Positions 1 through 9,059 of a DNA stretch of 64,000 nt are shown one piece after another. Numbering within the stretch: position 1 is the first letter of the stretch; each line of letters starts with the position of its first letter. Source of the stretch: Candidatus Albibeggiatoa sp. nov. NOAA (lineage in GTDB: Bacteria > Pseudomonadota > Gammaproteobacteria > Beggiatoales > Beggiatoaceae); the NCBI GenBank assembly GCA_025800385.1, contig JAOXRS010000212.1:62001-126000 (forward strand). Direction: 5' to 3'. Both the position numbers and the translations under genes were made by a program. Below the pieces are notes generated by a model. It saw only the letters and a list, made by a program, of their open reading frames with translations. It searched no databases and had not been told where the DNA came from.

Positions 1-1127
1 AATAACAGCATCAAAGCAGGTAAAAAAGTCACGCTTAAGATAAATGAAGTCATGACCCCAAATGCCACAAAATTACCTAAATGGCGGAATGGTGGGGCAT
101 CGGAAAAGTTCATACTCAAGAAACCAATTGCAGTAGTTAGGCTAGTGAGAAAAATTGGCTGAATATTGACTCTCAAACTTTCAGACATGGCGGCAAACTT
201 ATCTTTTCCGTGACGCACTTCATGATAAAAACTGACTAAAACGTGTACTGAATTGGCAATGGCAATGGTTAAAATAATCGTAGGGGCAGAAGCTGAAGGC
301 GGCGAAATTGGGAAACCGACAAACCCACCTAAACCCATCGCGGCTAGAATCGACATGAAAATTACTAACAATGTAGCAAATGTACCACTTAAGCCTTTGA
401 GTAATAAGGCTAACATGATGAGCATTGCAGCAAAGCTAATCGGTATTAAAGTTTGAAAGTCATTTATAGAAGCTTCTTGAAACGCATTATTCATGACAAC
501 CAAACCATTGAGATATATATCAATATTTGGATAACGGGCTTCTAGCTGTTGTACCAAATCACGTGCAAAGCCAACCACTTGCGGGGTTTCTTCTGCTTCG
601 TTAATGCCAGGTAATTGTTCTGTGATACTGATAGACGTGACATGTGCAGATGGAGAAATTAAACGCCCATTTAATAATGGCTCATCTAACGCAATCTGTT
701 TTAGCTTATCTAACTCTGCTTGCGTAAGCTGTTTGGGGTTCTCAACTAAATCTTGGACAATCAGCTCATCGCCATCCGCATAGGTGTATTGGAAGTTACT
801 GATCGAGTCGACCCGAATTGAAAAAGGCGTTTGCCATGCTTGCTCCGTTGCCCAAACCACAGCATCTAAAGTGTCGTTAGTAAATACGTTACCGTCTTTA
901 GGTGCTAAGACAATCAATACATTGTCATTCTTCGTATAGGTATTTTCTAACGCATCAAATGCTTGTAATTGTGGATTTTCTTCGCTGAAAAATACCCGAT
1001 AATTGTTAGTAAATTCTAAATATCGTCCGCCACTTGCTGCTAACATCACCAGCATAGGCATCAATATCAGCAACAGCCATCGCCAGCGCACAACCCACTG
1101 ACTAAATGCCATTTCTATTCTATGCAT
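1..1127 (-). CDS. MMPL/RND-family exporter, 5' part (runs off the window)
   Basis: About 375 N-terminal residues are visible; the C-terminal part lies beyond base 1. The protein begins MHRIEMAFSQWVVRWRW, then has a transmembrane segment, a periplasmic domain of about 180 residues, and a cluster of membrane helices with the MMPL-like stretch SLTTAIGFLSMNF followed by FRHLGNFVAFGVM. This fits the proton-driven MMPL/RND superfamily that exports lipids or hydrophobic compounds across the inner membrane. The ATG at 1127 is chosen because an AGGAGG ribosome site lies 8 bases upstream. The gene follows a TetR-type regulator on the same strand, and a palindrome-like site at 1151-1180 overlaps its promoter region, so repression by that regulator is likely. 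The substrate cannot be told. Confidence 0.85.
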   Translation of the reverse strand, partial: MHRIEMAFSQWVVRWRWLLLILMPMLVMLAASGGRYLEFTNNYRVFFSEENPQLQAFDALENTYTKNDNVLIVLAPKDGNVFTNDTLDAVVWATEQAWQTPFSIRVDSISNFQYTYADGDELIVQDLVENPKQLTQAELDKLKQIALDEPLLNGRLISPSAHVTSISITEQLPGINEAEETPQVVGFARDLVQQLEARYPNIDIYLNGLVVMNNAFQEASINDFQTLIPISFAAMLIMLALLLKGLSGTFATLLVIFMSILAAMGLGGFVGFPISPPSASAPTIILTIAIANSVHVLVSFYHEVRHGKDKFAAMSESLRVNIQPIFLTSLTTAIGFLSMNFSDAPPFRHLGNFVAFGVMTSFILSVTFLPALMLL

Positions 1128-1150
1128 TTGTTTAACCTCCTAAATGAAAA

Positions 1151-1180
1151 TTGAATAATGAATTTTATGTAAAATGTTCA
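1151..1180. promoter_or_regulatory. Operator-like site 1 upstream of the MMPL exporter
   Basis: An imperfect palindrome TGAAT-N12-GTTCA (1159-1180) is preceded by TTGAATAA. The same 30-base element occurs inverted at 2020-2049 before the TetR gene, and its 22-base core occurs again at 1356-1377. Fifteen of 22 core positions agree in all three. It lies 24-53 bases before the exporter start codon, a good place for a repressor to block transcription. Binding by the neighbouring TetR protein is inferred. Confidence 0.6.
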
Positions 1181-1355
1181 CAATTTGAGCGAAAAAAAGC
1201 CCTGTTCAATACAAAATAAGCCTAGCCTATTTGTTTTCTATAATCTAGTAATCTAAGTTTACACATAAGCTATAATATTTATATTGCATATAAATCATAA
1301 GCTTATTGTTATTTTTTGATAAATCCAAGTATAAAACAAATTGAATAATTAACTA

Positions 1356-1377
1356 TGAATTTTTTAATAAATATTCA
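1356..1377. promoter_or_regulatory. Operator-like site 2 between tetR and the exporter
   Basis: A TGAAT-N12-ATTCA palindrome has the same 22-base spacing as the sites at 1159-1180 and 2020-2041. It is also preceded by TTGAATAAT and followed by CACAAT, as at site 1. It sits just after the tetR stop codon, within the leader region of the exporter gene. Very AT-rich surroundings make this the weakest of the three copies. Confidence 0.5.
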
Positions 1378-1403
1378 CAATATACTCAAAAAATTTTCTA
1401 ACT

Positions 1404-2006
1404 TTACCGTTTATGCAATCCTGTAAGTAGTAGTTTTACTACATTTCGTGCCATATGTTCTAATGTTTCCAAAGGATAAACAGTCATAAAAAGCGGCACA
1501 TTGAATACCGTCATACAAGCATACACAGCTTCGGAAGTTGTTAATACGTCATCAACTTCAAATTCGCCTGTACGATTACCTTCTGATAAAATTTCCGCAA
1601 TTAAAGACTGAATAATTTTTATTTTTTGAAAAATCAACTCTTGACGCTGAGTTGCAATAAATTCAACAATTTCAGTGATTTTTGTATGATTATGCGTTTC
1701 ATCATGTAACTGACGTAACTGCTCAATAAAAAAGTGCTCTAATCGTTCTGACGCGGTGATATTAGGCATTTTTAGTACATCTCGTAAGCATTGTAGATTT
1801 TTATCCATACAACGCTCAGTACAAGCCGCAGCAATATCTTCTTTATTATCAAAATAACGATATAAATTTGCTGTCGACATATTCATATCTTGCGCAATTT
1901 CGCTCATTGCCGTTTTACGATAGCCGTAATGACGAAAGCGTTCTTCAGCACAGTTTAAAATATTGAGTCGGATTTCTTCGGTTTTGTTTAACATATTAAA
2001 TAGCAT
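1404..2006 (-). CDS. TetR/AcrR-family transcriptional regulator
   Basis: A 200-residue protein of ordinary TetR length. The N-terminal helix-turn-helix domain is clear (residues 8-60, with GYRKTAMSEIAQDMNMS and ANLYRYFDNKEDI); the rest is an all-helical ligand-binding domain of unknown specificity. Proteins of this family repress nearby transporter genes until a ligand binds. The exporter gene follows on the same strand, and matching palindromes precede both genes, so control of the exporter plus autoregulation is the simplest reading. The start is uncertain: the ATG at 2006 has a GAGG placed too close, while the ATG at 1994 (MLNKTEEIRLN) has the same GAGG 13 bases away. The shorter form fits the family better at its N-terminus. 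Confidence 0.9.
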   Translation of the reverse strand: MLFNMLNKTEEIRLNILNCAEERFRHYGYRKTAMSEIAQDMNMSTANLYRYFDNKEDIAAACTERCMDKNLQCLRDVLKMPNITASERLEHFFIEQLRQLHDETHNHTKITEIVEFIATQRQELIFQKIKIIQSLIAEILSEGNRTGEFEVDDVLTTSEAVYACMTVFNVPLFMTVYPLETLEHMARNVVKLLLTGLHKR

Positions 2007-2019
2007 ACCTCATAAATAA

Positions 2020-2049
2020 TGAACATTCAATAAAATATTCACTATTCAA
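2020..2049. promoter_or_regulatory. Operator-like site 3 upstream of tetR
   Basis: Read on the minus strand, this is TTGAATAG followed by TGAAT-N12-GTTCA, the inverted counterpart of site 1 at 1151-1180. It ends 14 bases before the tetR start, where an autoregulatory operator would be expected. The match to site 1 extends over 30 bases with a few differences. Confidence 0.6.
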
Positions 2050-2204
2050 CTTTTAGTCTATTTTTCAGGTTTAATCAAGTGTTGGTGTGAATGGTTTCAG
2101 AGGGAAATAAAACAGGCATTTAAATATACTGTGATTTTTAGATAATCTTTGATACATGCTGTAAATACATCTGTCAGCCTCCAACTATAACCATTTTGCT
2201 AAGC

Positions 2205-2244
2205 AGCAAATGACCGATGTTTTATTTGCCAAAGATCATTTGCT
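2205..2244. terminator. Hairpin after the DegT aminotransferase gene
   Basis: Perfect 9-base arms AGCAAATGA and TCATTTGCT enclose a 22-base loop, 6 bases after the stop codon of the minus-strand aminotransferase gene. A second, overlapping TTTGCT/AGCAAA stem (2196-2210) could compete with it. There is no T-run after it on the minus strand, so it may be a 3'-end stabiliser or a weak terminator rather than a classical intrinsic one. Confidence 0.4.
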
Positions 2245-2249
2245 TTTGA

Positions 2250-3422
2250 TTATTTTTGAGCGGCTTTTAGTACTGTTTTCACAGCTGCAATGACTTTTTC
2301 AACATCTGCTTCGGTCATGCTTGGATAAATAGGTAAGCTAACCGCACGCTGGTAAACATCTAAAGCAACAGGAAAATCTTGAGGTTTAAACTGATAACTT
2401 TGTTGCCAATAAGGTTGTAAATGCAATGGAATAAAATGCACGCTTGTACCCACACCTTGCTGTGCCATGTGCTCAATAAATTGGTTGCGATCAATTGATA
2501 AGTTTTCTAAATCCAACTGCAATACATATAAGTGCCAAGCATGTTGACTATCACAAGGATATTGTAATTCTGGGGTTTTCAACGGTAAGCCGATCAAACC
2601 ATGAGCATATTGTTGTGCAATCGCTTCACGTTGTTGAGCAAATAATTCTTTTTTCGCAAACTGGTGCAAACCAATCGCTGCCATAATATCGCTCATATTG
2701 TATTTAAAACCGGGGGCAACCACTTCATAATACCAACTGGGCTGTGTAGATTGACTGCGGTTAAAAATATCGCGGTTTATGCCATGTAAACGCATTGTGC
2801 TGATACGTTCGGCATATTCTGGATTGCTGGTAACAATCATCCCGCCTTCGCCTGTGGCAACAGGTTTGGTGACATAAAAACTGTAAACGGTAATATCGCC
2901 TAACGTACCGACTTTGCGATTTTTATACGTGGTCGGAAGTGCATGAGCCGCGTCTTCAATCACTTTTAAATCATATTGTCGCGCTAAATCTAAAATCACA
3001 TCCATATCACAGGCTTGTCCCGCAAAATGCACAGGGATAATCGCTTTAATATTTGGCTCAGTTTTTAAGATCGCTTCTAATTGATTGACATCCATATTAA
3101 AGGTTTGTCTATCAATATCGACAAATATGGGGTCAGCCCCTAAATAGTGCATGACTTCCGCAGTGGCGGTAAACGTGTAAGGGGTTGTGACGATTTTATC
3201 GCCTGCCTGAATACCAATCGCTTCTAATGCTAAGTGTAAACCTGCCGTGCAAGAATTCACCGCCAACGCATAAGGCACTTGAAAATAATCAACAAAGGCT
3301 TGTTCAAATTGCTTGGTTTTAGGCCCAGAAGTTAACCAACCTGAGCGTAATGTATCTACAACTTCATTTATTTCTTCTTCACCAATACAAGGCTTTGCAA
3401 ACGGTAAAAAATCATCACTCAC
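2250..3422 (-). CDS. DegT/DnrJ/EryC1/StrS-family sugar aminotransferase
   Basis: A PLP-dependent aminotransferase of the ArnB/WecE/PseC type, which moves an amino group from glutamate to a nucleotide-linked keto sugar in cell-surface polysaccharide synthesis. Seen: the PLP-phosphate region NSCTAGLHLALEA, the EDAAHALP motif, and the Schiff-base lysine in SFYVTKPVATGEGG. Length (390 residues) is normal. The GTG at 3422 is preferred to the in-frame GTG at 3431 because GGAG lies 8 bases before it and abuts the other. It stands alone between the TetR gene and the Mrp gene with no sugar-synthesis genes nearby, so the exact substrate (4-amino-4-deoxy-arabinose, bacillosamine, pseudaminic acid type, or other) cannot be told. 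Confidence 0.9.
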   Translation of the reverse strand: MSDDFLPFAKPCIGEEEINEVVDTLRSGWLTSGPKTKQFEQAFVDYFQVPYALAVNSCTAGLHLALEAIGIQAGDKIVTTPYTFTATAEVMHYLGADPIFVDIDRQTFNMDVNQLEAILKTEPNIKAIIPVHFAGQACDMDVILDLARQYDLKVIEDAAHALPTTYKNRKVGTLGDITVYSFYVTKPVATGEGGMIVTSNPEYAERISTMRLHGINRDIFNRSQSTQPSWYYEVVAPGFKYNMSDIMAAIGLHQFAKKELFAQQREAIAQQYAHGLIGLPLKTPELQYPCDSQHAWHLYVLQLDLENLSIDRNQFIEHMAQQGVGTSVHFIPLHLQPYWQQSYQFKPQDFPVALDVYQRAVSLPIYPSMTEADVEKVIAAVKTVLKAAQK

Positions 3423-3749
3423 GAAAACCACTCCAGCAAGCAGGATAAAACTATATTGTACAACGTCATCAATAAAAAAGGCGTATTATCTTAATTAAAT
3501 CGCGTATTATTCCAAATAGTCGGACTGAAAAACCATAGTATCAGCAAAGAGTAAGCTTTTTATATGTTTGATAAAATCACATTGCTAAATAGCATGAATG
3601 CGGCACAATTTTAAAAATCCCCTTTTTTTTAATCATTGTACAACTTGGCTTTAAAACCACACATTTAAGTATATTGAATTTTACTTATTTATCCCAAACT
3701 ACTTAGCGTTACTAAAACCCATCGGCATCAAAACATTGGAGGATATTGC
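3423..3749. other. Intergenic region between divergent aminotransferase and apbC genes
   Basis: AT-rich, non-coding, and must hold the promoters of both divergent genes. It has a direct repeat GCGTATTAT (3481-3489 and 3502-3510) and an eight-T run at 3623-3630. No convincing -35/-10 pair stands out by eye. Confidence 0.5.
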
Positions 3750-4838
3750 ATGGCTGATAAGCAACAAATAGAAACAGCTTTAAAAACTTATACCGATCCT
3801 TATTTAGGCCAAGATTTAATTACAGCCAATGCGGTAAAAAATATCAATGTGGAAGGTAATCAAGCGACAATTGATATTCAATTTGGTTATCCAACAGCAG
3901 GTTATAATCCAACTTTAATCGAAGCTTTAACAAGCTGTGCGAAGACCGTTGATGGGATTGAAAACGTCAACGTGAATATTGAGAATAAAGTCGTTGCACA
4001 TAAAGTTCAGCAAGGCGTAAAAGCCATCGAGGGTGTAAAGAATATTATTGCCGTGGCTTCAGGCAAAGGTGGTGTAGGTAAATCAACCACTGCAGTTAAC
4101 TTAGCGTTAGCATTGAAAGCAGAAGGTGCAAACGTTGGTTTGTTAGACGCGGATATTTACGGCCCTAGCCAACCAAGAATGTTAGGTTCAAATGAAAAGC
4201 CACAACCTGCAGCGGATGGCACACACTTAAATCCTGTAATGGCTCATGGTCTGCAATCGATGTCTATTGGTTATATGATTGAAGAAGAAACGCCGATGAT
4301 TTGGCGTGGGCCTATGGTAACGCAAGCGTTGGAACAGTTATTACGTGATACATTGTGGAATGACTTAGATTATTTGGTAATCGATTTACCACCGGGTACA
4401 GGTGATACACAATTAACCTTAGCACAGAAAATTCCTGTCAGCGGTGCAGTAATTGTAACGACTCCACAAGACATTGCCTTATTAGATGCTCGCAAAGGCT
4501 TAAAAATGTTTGAAAAAGTCAACATTCCTGTTTTAGGTGTGGTTGAAAACATGAGTATCCATATTTGTAGCAAGTGTGGCCATGAAGAGCATATCTTTGG
4601 TGAAGGCGGCGGCCAGAAGATGGCAGAAGAAAGTGGAGTTGATTTACTCGGCTCATTACCGCTAGACACCAGTATTCGTAAAAATGCAGACGGTGGCCAT
4701 CCAACGGTGATTGCTGATAACGATAGCCGCATTGGTGAAATTTATCGTGAAATCGCGCGCGGTGTGGGTGCAAGATTATCTTTGAAATCGAAAAATTACG
4801 CGACTAAATTCCCAACAATTAAGATTGAAAATAAATAA
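3750..4838 (+). CDS. apbC: Mrp/ApbC/NBP35-family iron-sulfur carrier ATPase
   Basis: A 362-residue P-loop ATPase that carries 4Fe-4S clusters to apoproteins. It has an N-terminal MIP18/DUF59 domain (residues 1-80), a deviant Walker A SGKGGVGKST near residue 104, the switch region DADIYGPSQPRML, LPPGTGD, and the cluster-binding CSKCGHEE near residue 270. The start is supported by GGAGG 8 bases before the ATG. It is followed by a terminator-like hairpin and then by nuoA-F. In mitochondria the orthologous Ind1/NUBPL is needed specifically for complex I assembly, so the neighbourhood suggests a link, though the two units seem to be transcribed separately. Confidence 0.95.
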   Translation: MADKQQIETALKTYTDPYLGQDLITANAVKNINVEGNQATIDIQFGYPTAGYNPTLIEALTSCAKTVDGIENVNVNIENKVVAHKVQQGVKAIEGVKNIIAVASGKGGVGKSTTAVNLALALKAEGANVGLLDADIYGPSQPRMLGSNEKPQPAADGTHLNPVMAHGLQSMSIGYMIEEETPMIWRGPMVTQALEQLLRDTLWNDLDYLVIDLPPGTGDTQLTLAQKIPVSGAVIVTTPQDIALLDARKGLKMFEKVNIPVLGVVENMSIHICSKCGHEEHIFGEGGGQKMAEESGVDLLGSLPLDTSIRKNADGGHPTVIADNDSRIGEIYREIARGVGARLSLKSKNYATKFPTIKIENK

Positions 4839-4848
4839 CCATTGGTTT

Positions 4849-4881
4849 AAAGGCTATTGACAACAGGTTAGTAGCCTTTTT
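4849..4881 (+). terminator. Intrinsic terminator after apbC
   Basis: Eight-base arms AAAGGCTA and TAGCCTTT are separated by 15 bases and followed by a T-run, 11 bases after the apbC stop codon. This should separate apbC from the nuo genes. Confidence 0.75.
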
Positions 4882-5213
4882 ACATGTTTTCTCGGTAAAA
4901 CTTAGCACTTTTAGTGAGATACATTTCAAAAAAACATACAAACCCTTACTAAATATATCGTTGTATCAATCATCACACCCGCATAAGATAGAGCCATTAT
5001 TTATTCTCAATAATATTTTTTTATAGTATCTCAATTTCATGTTTTACATCTATTTTTAGACTATGATGTATAGTATGGTTTCCTATTAACAGGATGACCT
5101 TTGCCCGATTTTCAGCTAAAATGCTCAGGTTAAATTGTTGTTTAAGGCTATGACTTAGACAAATTCTATCGTACAATAAAGGATAGTTATTAGAACTATA
5201 AAGAGGCTTAGTA
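4882..5213 (+). other. Leader and promoter region of nuoA
   Basis: About 330 non-coding bases lie between the apbC terminator and nuoA, long enough for a promoter and a regulated leader. A possible -10 TACAAT lies at 5172-5177 but without a good -35. AGAGG precedes the nuoA ATG. An antisense reading frame here has no protein-like features. Confidence 0.4.
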
Positions 5214-5570
5214 ATGCTCATTGAATATGTACCGATTCTGCTTTTCATCTTGATAGGGCTGACGGCAGGCGTAGGCTTTGCTGCAGTTGGCTTCCTATTA
5301 GGCAAACGTGAGCCGTATGCAGAAAAAGATTCTCCTTATGAATGTGGTTTTGAGGCGTTTGAAGATGCGCGGATGAAATTCGATGTGCGTTTCTACTTAG
5401 TTGCGATTCTCTTTATTATCTTTGACTTAGAAATTGCATTTTTATTTCCATGGGCAGTTGTATTCGATAACGTCGGTGTATTTGGCTTTGTTGCTATGAT
5501 GATTTTCCTTACCGTCTTAGTGGTCGGCTTTATTTATGAATGGAAGAAGGGAGCTTTAGAATGGGAGTAG
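5214..5570 (+). CDS. nuoA: NADH-quinone oxidoreductase subunit A
   Basis: A 118-residue membrane subunit of respiratory complex I. Three hydrophobic helices are visible, with the conserved acidic loop [24 protein letters not shown] between helices 1 and 2 (about residues 38-60) and [11 protein letters not shown] in helix 2. The loop takes part in quinone-site and interface movements in the family. AGAGG stands 7 bases before the ATG. Its last ten bases overlap the start of nuoB, which implies translational coupling. It is the first gene of a nuoABCDEF run. Confidence 0.97.
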   Translation: MLIEYVPILLFILIGLTAGVGFAAVGFLLGKREPYAEKDSPYECGFEAFEDARMKFDVRFYLVAILFIIFDLEIAFLFPWAVVFDNVGVFGFVAMMIFLTVLVVGFIYEWKKGALEWE

Positions 5571-6040
5571 AAGGTGTTTTTTCTGAAGGTATTGTCACCA
5601 CTAGTGCAGATTGGTTAATTAACTGGGCGCGAACTGGCTCAATGTGGCCAATGACCTTTGGTCTTGCTTGCTGTGCGGTAGAAATGATGCACGCAGGTGC
5701 AGCGCGTTATGACTTAGACCGCTTCGGTATTATTTTCCGTCCGAGTCCTCGCCAATCAGATGTGATGATTGTGGCGGGTACATTAGTGAACAAAATGGCA
5801 CCTGCATTACGTAAAGTGTATGACCAAATGCCTAACCCTCGCTATGTGATTTCAATGGGTTCATGTGCCAACGGTGGTGGTTATTATCACTACTCCTATG
5901 CTGTGGTACGTGGTTGTGATCGTGTCATCCCTGTTGATATTTACGTCCCCGGCTGTCCTCCGACTGCTGAAGCATTGCTATATGGTATTTTGCAGCTACA
6001 GAATAAGATTAAACGTAGCACGATTGCAAAAGCAAGCTAA
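5561..6040 (+). CDS. nuoB: NADH-quinone oxidoreductase subunit B
   Basis: A 159-residue peripheral-arm subunit that binds cluster N2, the last Fe-S centre before quinone. Ligands are seen in LACCAVEMM (adjacent cysteines), SMGSCANGG and VPGCPPTAE. The ATG at 5561 is chosen: it gives [10 protein letters not shown], has AAGGGAG upstream and overlaps the nuoA stop by 10 bases. An in-frame ATG at 5540 would add seven residues but lies inside nuoA and has no ribosome site. Confidence 0.97.
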   Translation: MGVEGVFSEGIVTTSADWLINWARTGSMWPMTFGLACCAVEMMHAGAARYDLDRFGIIFRPSPRQSDVMIVAGTLVNKMAPALRKVYDQMPNPRYVISMGSCANGGGYYHYSYAVVRGCDRVIPVDIYVPGCPPTAEALLYGILQLQNKIKRSTIAKAS

Positions 6041-6076
6041 CCCCCGTTCATTGATAATTGTTAATTGGTAATTGTT

Positions 6077-6751
6077 ATGGCTGATGCTCGGCAAACCTTA
6101 TTAGAATCATTACAGCAAGAATTTGGCGATAGCTTGTTATCTGCAAAAATCGCCTTAAAAGAAGTAACTATCGAAATCCCCGCTATGCAGGTTGTGCGTA
6201 TCTGTACGGCGTTACGTGATAAATTTGGCTTTGAACAAATGATTGATCTCTGTGGTGTCGATTATTCCACATACGGACAAGCTGACTGGCAAACTGAAGA
6301 TGCAAGCAGCACAGGTTTTAGCCGTGGCGTGAGTCAATCTATTGAAACCAAAGAAGTGGAAGAAAAACCACGTTTTGCAGTCGTTTATCACTTACTTTCA
6401 ATACAACATAATCAACGTGTTCGCGTTCGTGCATTTGCGGAAGGTGAATTGCCTAAAGTACCGTCTGTGGTTTCTATTTGGAACTGTGCAGACTGGTTTG
6501 AGCGTGAAGCATTTGATTTATACGGCATTGTGTTTGAAGGTCACCCAGACTTACGCCGTATCTTAACTGACTATGGCTTTATTGGTCATCCATTCCGTAA
6601 AGATTTCCCTCTCAGCGGTCATGTTGAAATGCGTTATGACCCAGAAAAAGGTCGTGTAATTTACGAACCTGTTACAGTAGAGCCACGTGTGCTTGTACCG
6701 CGTGTCATTCGTCAGGATAATCGTTACACCGAAGAATCGGCGGCGCAGTAA
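6077..6751 (+). CDS. nuoC: NADH-quinone oxidoreductase subunit C (30 kDa subunit)
   Basis: A 224-residue subunit of the complex I connecting module. The family signature [20 protein letters not shown] is followed by [10 protein letters not shown] and by the usual C-terminal YEP motif. It is separate from nuoD here, unlike the fused NuoCD of enteric bacteria. The ATG at 6077 is preferred to an in-frame TTG at 6065; neither has a clear ribosome site, and the 36 bases after nuoB consist of short ATTGTTA-like repeats. Residues 70-100 include an acidic insert (around [15 protein letters not shown]) that is variable in the family. Confidence 0.95.
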   Translation: MADARQTLLESLQQEFGDSLLSAKIALKEVTIEIPAMQVVRICTALRDKFGFEQMIDLCGVDYSTYGQADWQTEDASSTGFSRGVSQSIETKEVEEKPRFAVVYHLLSIQHNQRVRVRAFAEGELPKVPSVVSIWNCADWFEREAFDLYGIVFEGHPDLRRILTDYGFIGHPFRKDFPLSGHVEMRYDPEKGRVIYEPVTVEPRVLVPRVIRQDNRYTEESAAQ

Positions 6752-6763
6752 AGGATTGATAAC

Positions 6764-8026
6764 ATGCCAGAAATTCGTAATTATACTTTAAACTTTGGCC
6801 CTCAGCATCCCGCGGCGCATGGTGTATTGCGTCTAGTTTTAGAAATGGATGGCGAGGTCATTGAACGCGCTGACCCTCATATTGGTTTATTGCATCGTGG
6901 TACAGAAAAATTAGCGGAAACTAAGCCGTTCAATCAATCCGTACCTTATATGGATCGTTTAGATTATGTATCTATGATGTGTAATGAGCATGGTTATGTA
7001 TTAGCAGTTGAAAAATTGCTCGGCATTGAAGCTCCACTTCGTGCCCAATACATCCGTACTATGTTTGATGAAATCACCCGTATTTTAAATCACTTACTTT
7101 GGATTGGTGCACATGGTTTAGACGTGGGTGCGATGTCCATGTTCTTATACGCTTTCCGTGAACGTGAAATTTTAATGGACTGTTATGAAGCGGTTTCTGG
7201 TGCACGTTTACATGCTGCGTACTACCGTCCGGGTGGTGTGTATCGTGATTTACCAGATATCATGCCGAAATACAAAGCATCTCAATGGCACAGTCAGAAA
7301 GAAGTCGACCGTTTAAATGAAAACCGTCAAGGCTCTTTATTAGATTATATCGAAGATTTCACTAAGATTTTCCCACAACGTGTTGATGAATACGAAACCT
7401 TATTAACTGAAAACCGTATTTGGAGACAGCGACTGGTTGGTATTGGTATCGTTACCCCAGAACGTGCTTTACAAATGGGCTTAACAGGACCTATGTTACG
7501 CGGCTCAGGCATTGAATGGGATTTACGTAAAAAACAACCGTATGCAGTATACAATAAAGTGGACTTTGATATTCCAGTCGGTACAACAGGCGATAGTTAT
7601 GATCGTTATTTAGTACGGATTGAAGAAATGCGTCAATCAAATCGCATCATTAAGCAATGTATCGACTGGTTACGTAAGCCTGAAAATCAAGGTTTACCTG
7701 TCATGGTTGGTGATAATAAAGTCTCTCCACCAAACCGTCAGGCAATGAAAGAAGACATGGAAGCCTTAATCCATCACTTCAAATTCTTCACTGAAGGTTA
7801 TTGTGCACCTGAAGGCGAAGCGTATGCAGCGATTGAGCATCCTAAAGGTGAATTTGGTGTGTACTTGGTTTCTGATGGGGCGAATAAACCGTATCGTTTG
7901 AAGATTCGTGCACCAGGGTACGCGCATTTAGCAGCAATGGATGAAATGTCTAAAGGTCATATGTTATCTGACGTGGTCACCATTATCGGTACAATGGACG
8001 TTGTATTTGGTGAGATTGATAGATAG
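6764..8026 (+). CDS. nuoD: NADH-quinone oxidoreductase subunit D (49 kDa subunit)
   Basis: The 420-residue quinone-site subunit, homologous to the large subunit of NiFe hydrogenases but without the metal cysteines. Seen: [14 protein letters not shown] at the N-terminus with the quinone-contact histidine, [22 protein letters not shown] and the C-terminal [17 protein letters not shown] precedes the ATG, 12 bases after nuoC. It is followed by 285 non-coding bases before nuoE, unusual for a nuo operon, with a hairpin starting 10 bases after the stop codon. Confidence 0.97.
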   Translation: MPEIRNYTLNFGPQHPAAHGVLRLVLEMDGEVIERADPHIGLLHRGTEKLAETKPFNQSVPYMDRLDYVSMMCNEHGYVLAVEKLLGIEAPLRAQYIRTMFDEITRILNHLLWIGAHGLDVGAMSMFLYAFREREILMDCYEAVSGARLHAAYYRPGGVYRDLPDIMPKYKASQWHSQKEVDRLNENRQGSLLDYIEDFTKIFPQRVDEYETLLTENRIWRQRLVGIGIVTPERALQMGLTGPMLRGSGIEWDLRKKQPYAVYNKVDFDIPVGTTGDSYDRYLVRIEEMRQSNRIIKQCIDWLRKPENQGLPVMVGDNKVSPPNRQAMKEDMEALIHHFKFFTEGYCAPEGEAYAAIEHPKGEFGVYLVSDGANKPYRLKIRAPGYAHLAAMDEMSKGHMLSDVVTIIGTMDVVFGEIDR

Positions 8027-8311
8027 TGATTGCTGAGAGAATTAGTGGTTATATGCAAACTGCTAGTTCTCTATAACTTGTAAAATCTTATAAATAAAAA
8101 TTCAATCCACAACTATTTATTGCCCCAAGATTATTTTGGAGCGAGAATCAAAAAAAGATATTAAAACTATATATTTAATGGGGTGTTTGACTCGGCTAAT
8201 CAGCAGTTAGCACAGAAATAGCGATTAACATGACTCTTCATCAATACTGCAAAACATCACCCTACACCGATTTAGATTTGTAAAAGTTATTAAACGCTTA
8301 CGGAACTCACC
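8027..8311 (+). other. Long nuoD-nuoE gap with post-stop hairpin
   Basis: A hairpin at 8036-8072 (arms AGAGAATTAG and CTAGTTCTCT, one G-U pair, 17-base loop) begins 10 bases after the nuoD stop. No T-run follows. The rest of the gap has no coding potential and no clear promoter. In most bacteria these two genes abut. Confidence 0.5.
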
Positions 8312-8818
8312 ATGTTAGCAACACAAAAACAAGCAACGCAATTATTAACCCCAGAATCTTACGCGAAAATTGATAAATGGTTACAAAAGTATCCAGAAAA
8401 TCAAAAACAGTCTGCGGTTATGGGTGCGTTGATGATTGCGCAAAAGCAAAATGGCGGACACCTGACAGAAGAATTGATGGACGAAATTGCAGCATATTTA
8501 GATATGCAACCCATCGCTGTATATGAAGTCGCCACATTCTACTCCATGTACGAACACAAGCCTGTGGGCAAACATAAAATCTGTGTCTGTACTAACATCT
8601 CTTGTATGCTCAATGGTTCTGATGAAATCGTTGACCACTTAAAACAAAAACTAGGTGTGAAAGATTTCCGCGAAGTGACTGAAGACGGCAAATATTCACT
8701 GAAAGAAGTTGAATGTTTAGGGGCTTGTGTGAATGCACCTGTGATTCAAGTCGAAGACCAATACTACGAAAACTTGACACCTGAAAAAGTCGATCAAATG
8801 TTAGCAGAATTAGACTAA
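8312..8818 (+). CDS. nuoE: NADH-quinone oxidoreductase subunit E (24 kDa, 2Fe-2S)
   Basis: A 168-residue thioredoxin-fold subunit of the NADH dehydrogenase module, carrying cluster N1a. The first cysteine pair is in KICVCTNISCMLNG (C-x4-C) and the second in EVECLGACVNAPV (C-x3-C), the family's C-x4-C...C-x3-C pattern. It also has the N-terminal helical stretch EVATFYSMYEHKPVGKHKI. There is no strong ribosome site before the ATG. It stands alone between two gaps of 285 and 241 bases, so it may have its own transcript or be released by RNA processing. Confidence 0.96.
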   Translation: MLATQKQATQLLTPESYAKIDKWLQKYPENQKQSAVMGALMIAQKQNGGHLTEELMDEIAAYLDMQPIAVYEVATFYSMYEHKPVGKHKICVCTNISCMLNGSDEIVDHLKQKLGVKDFREVTEDGKYSLKEVECLGACVNAPVIQVEDQYYENLTPEKVDQMLAELD

Positions 8819-9059
8819 CGATTTGCTTGTGCTGTGAATCTAAACAAGATATTGCAGCACATATATACTTTGAAAATTTGATAATAAACAAGTCATTCAC
8901 GAATTAATATTATAGAACGCTTAAAATGGTGGCACTTTTCCAAGTTGTGACTTATATAAATGAGAAATGATATTGCCAGCCAAGCACTGAAAAAATTAAA
9001 CAACAAGGTTTGACATAGCAGATACTCGTGATCTGTTGCACAAAAAATAGGAACGCTCC
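8819..9059 (+). other. Long nuoE-nuoF gap with post-stop hairpin
   Basis: A hairpin with arms GTGCTG and CAGCAC (8829-8860) begins 11 bases after the nuoE stop. The following 200 bases are AT-rich and non-coding. A TTGACA at 9010-9015 could be a -35 element but no -10 lies at a suitable distance before nuoF. Confidence 0.45.

Noticed and set aside
253..456. 67-residue plus-strand frame at the window start
   Set aside because: It is antisense to the membrane-helix region of the MMPL exporter, whose minus-strand frame is continuous from 1127 to base 1.
5021..5305. 94-residue minus-strand frame over the nuoA leader
   Set aside because: It overlaps nuoA's start and has no protein-like features or ribosome site.
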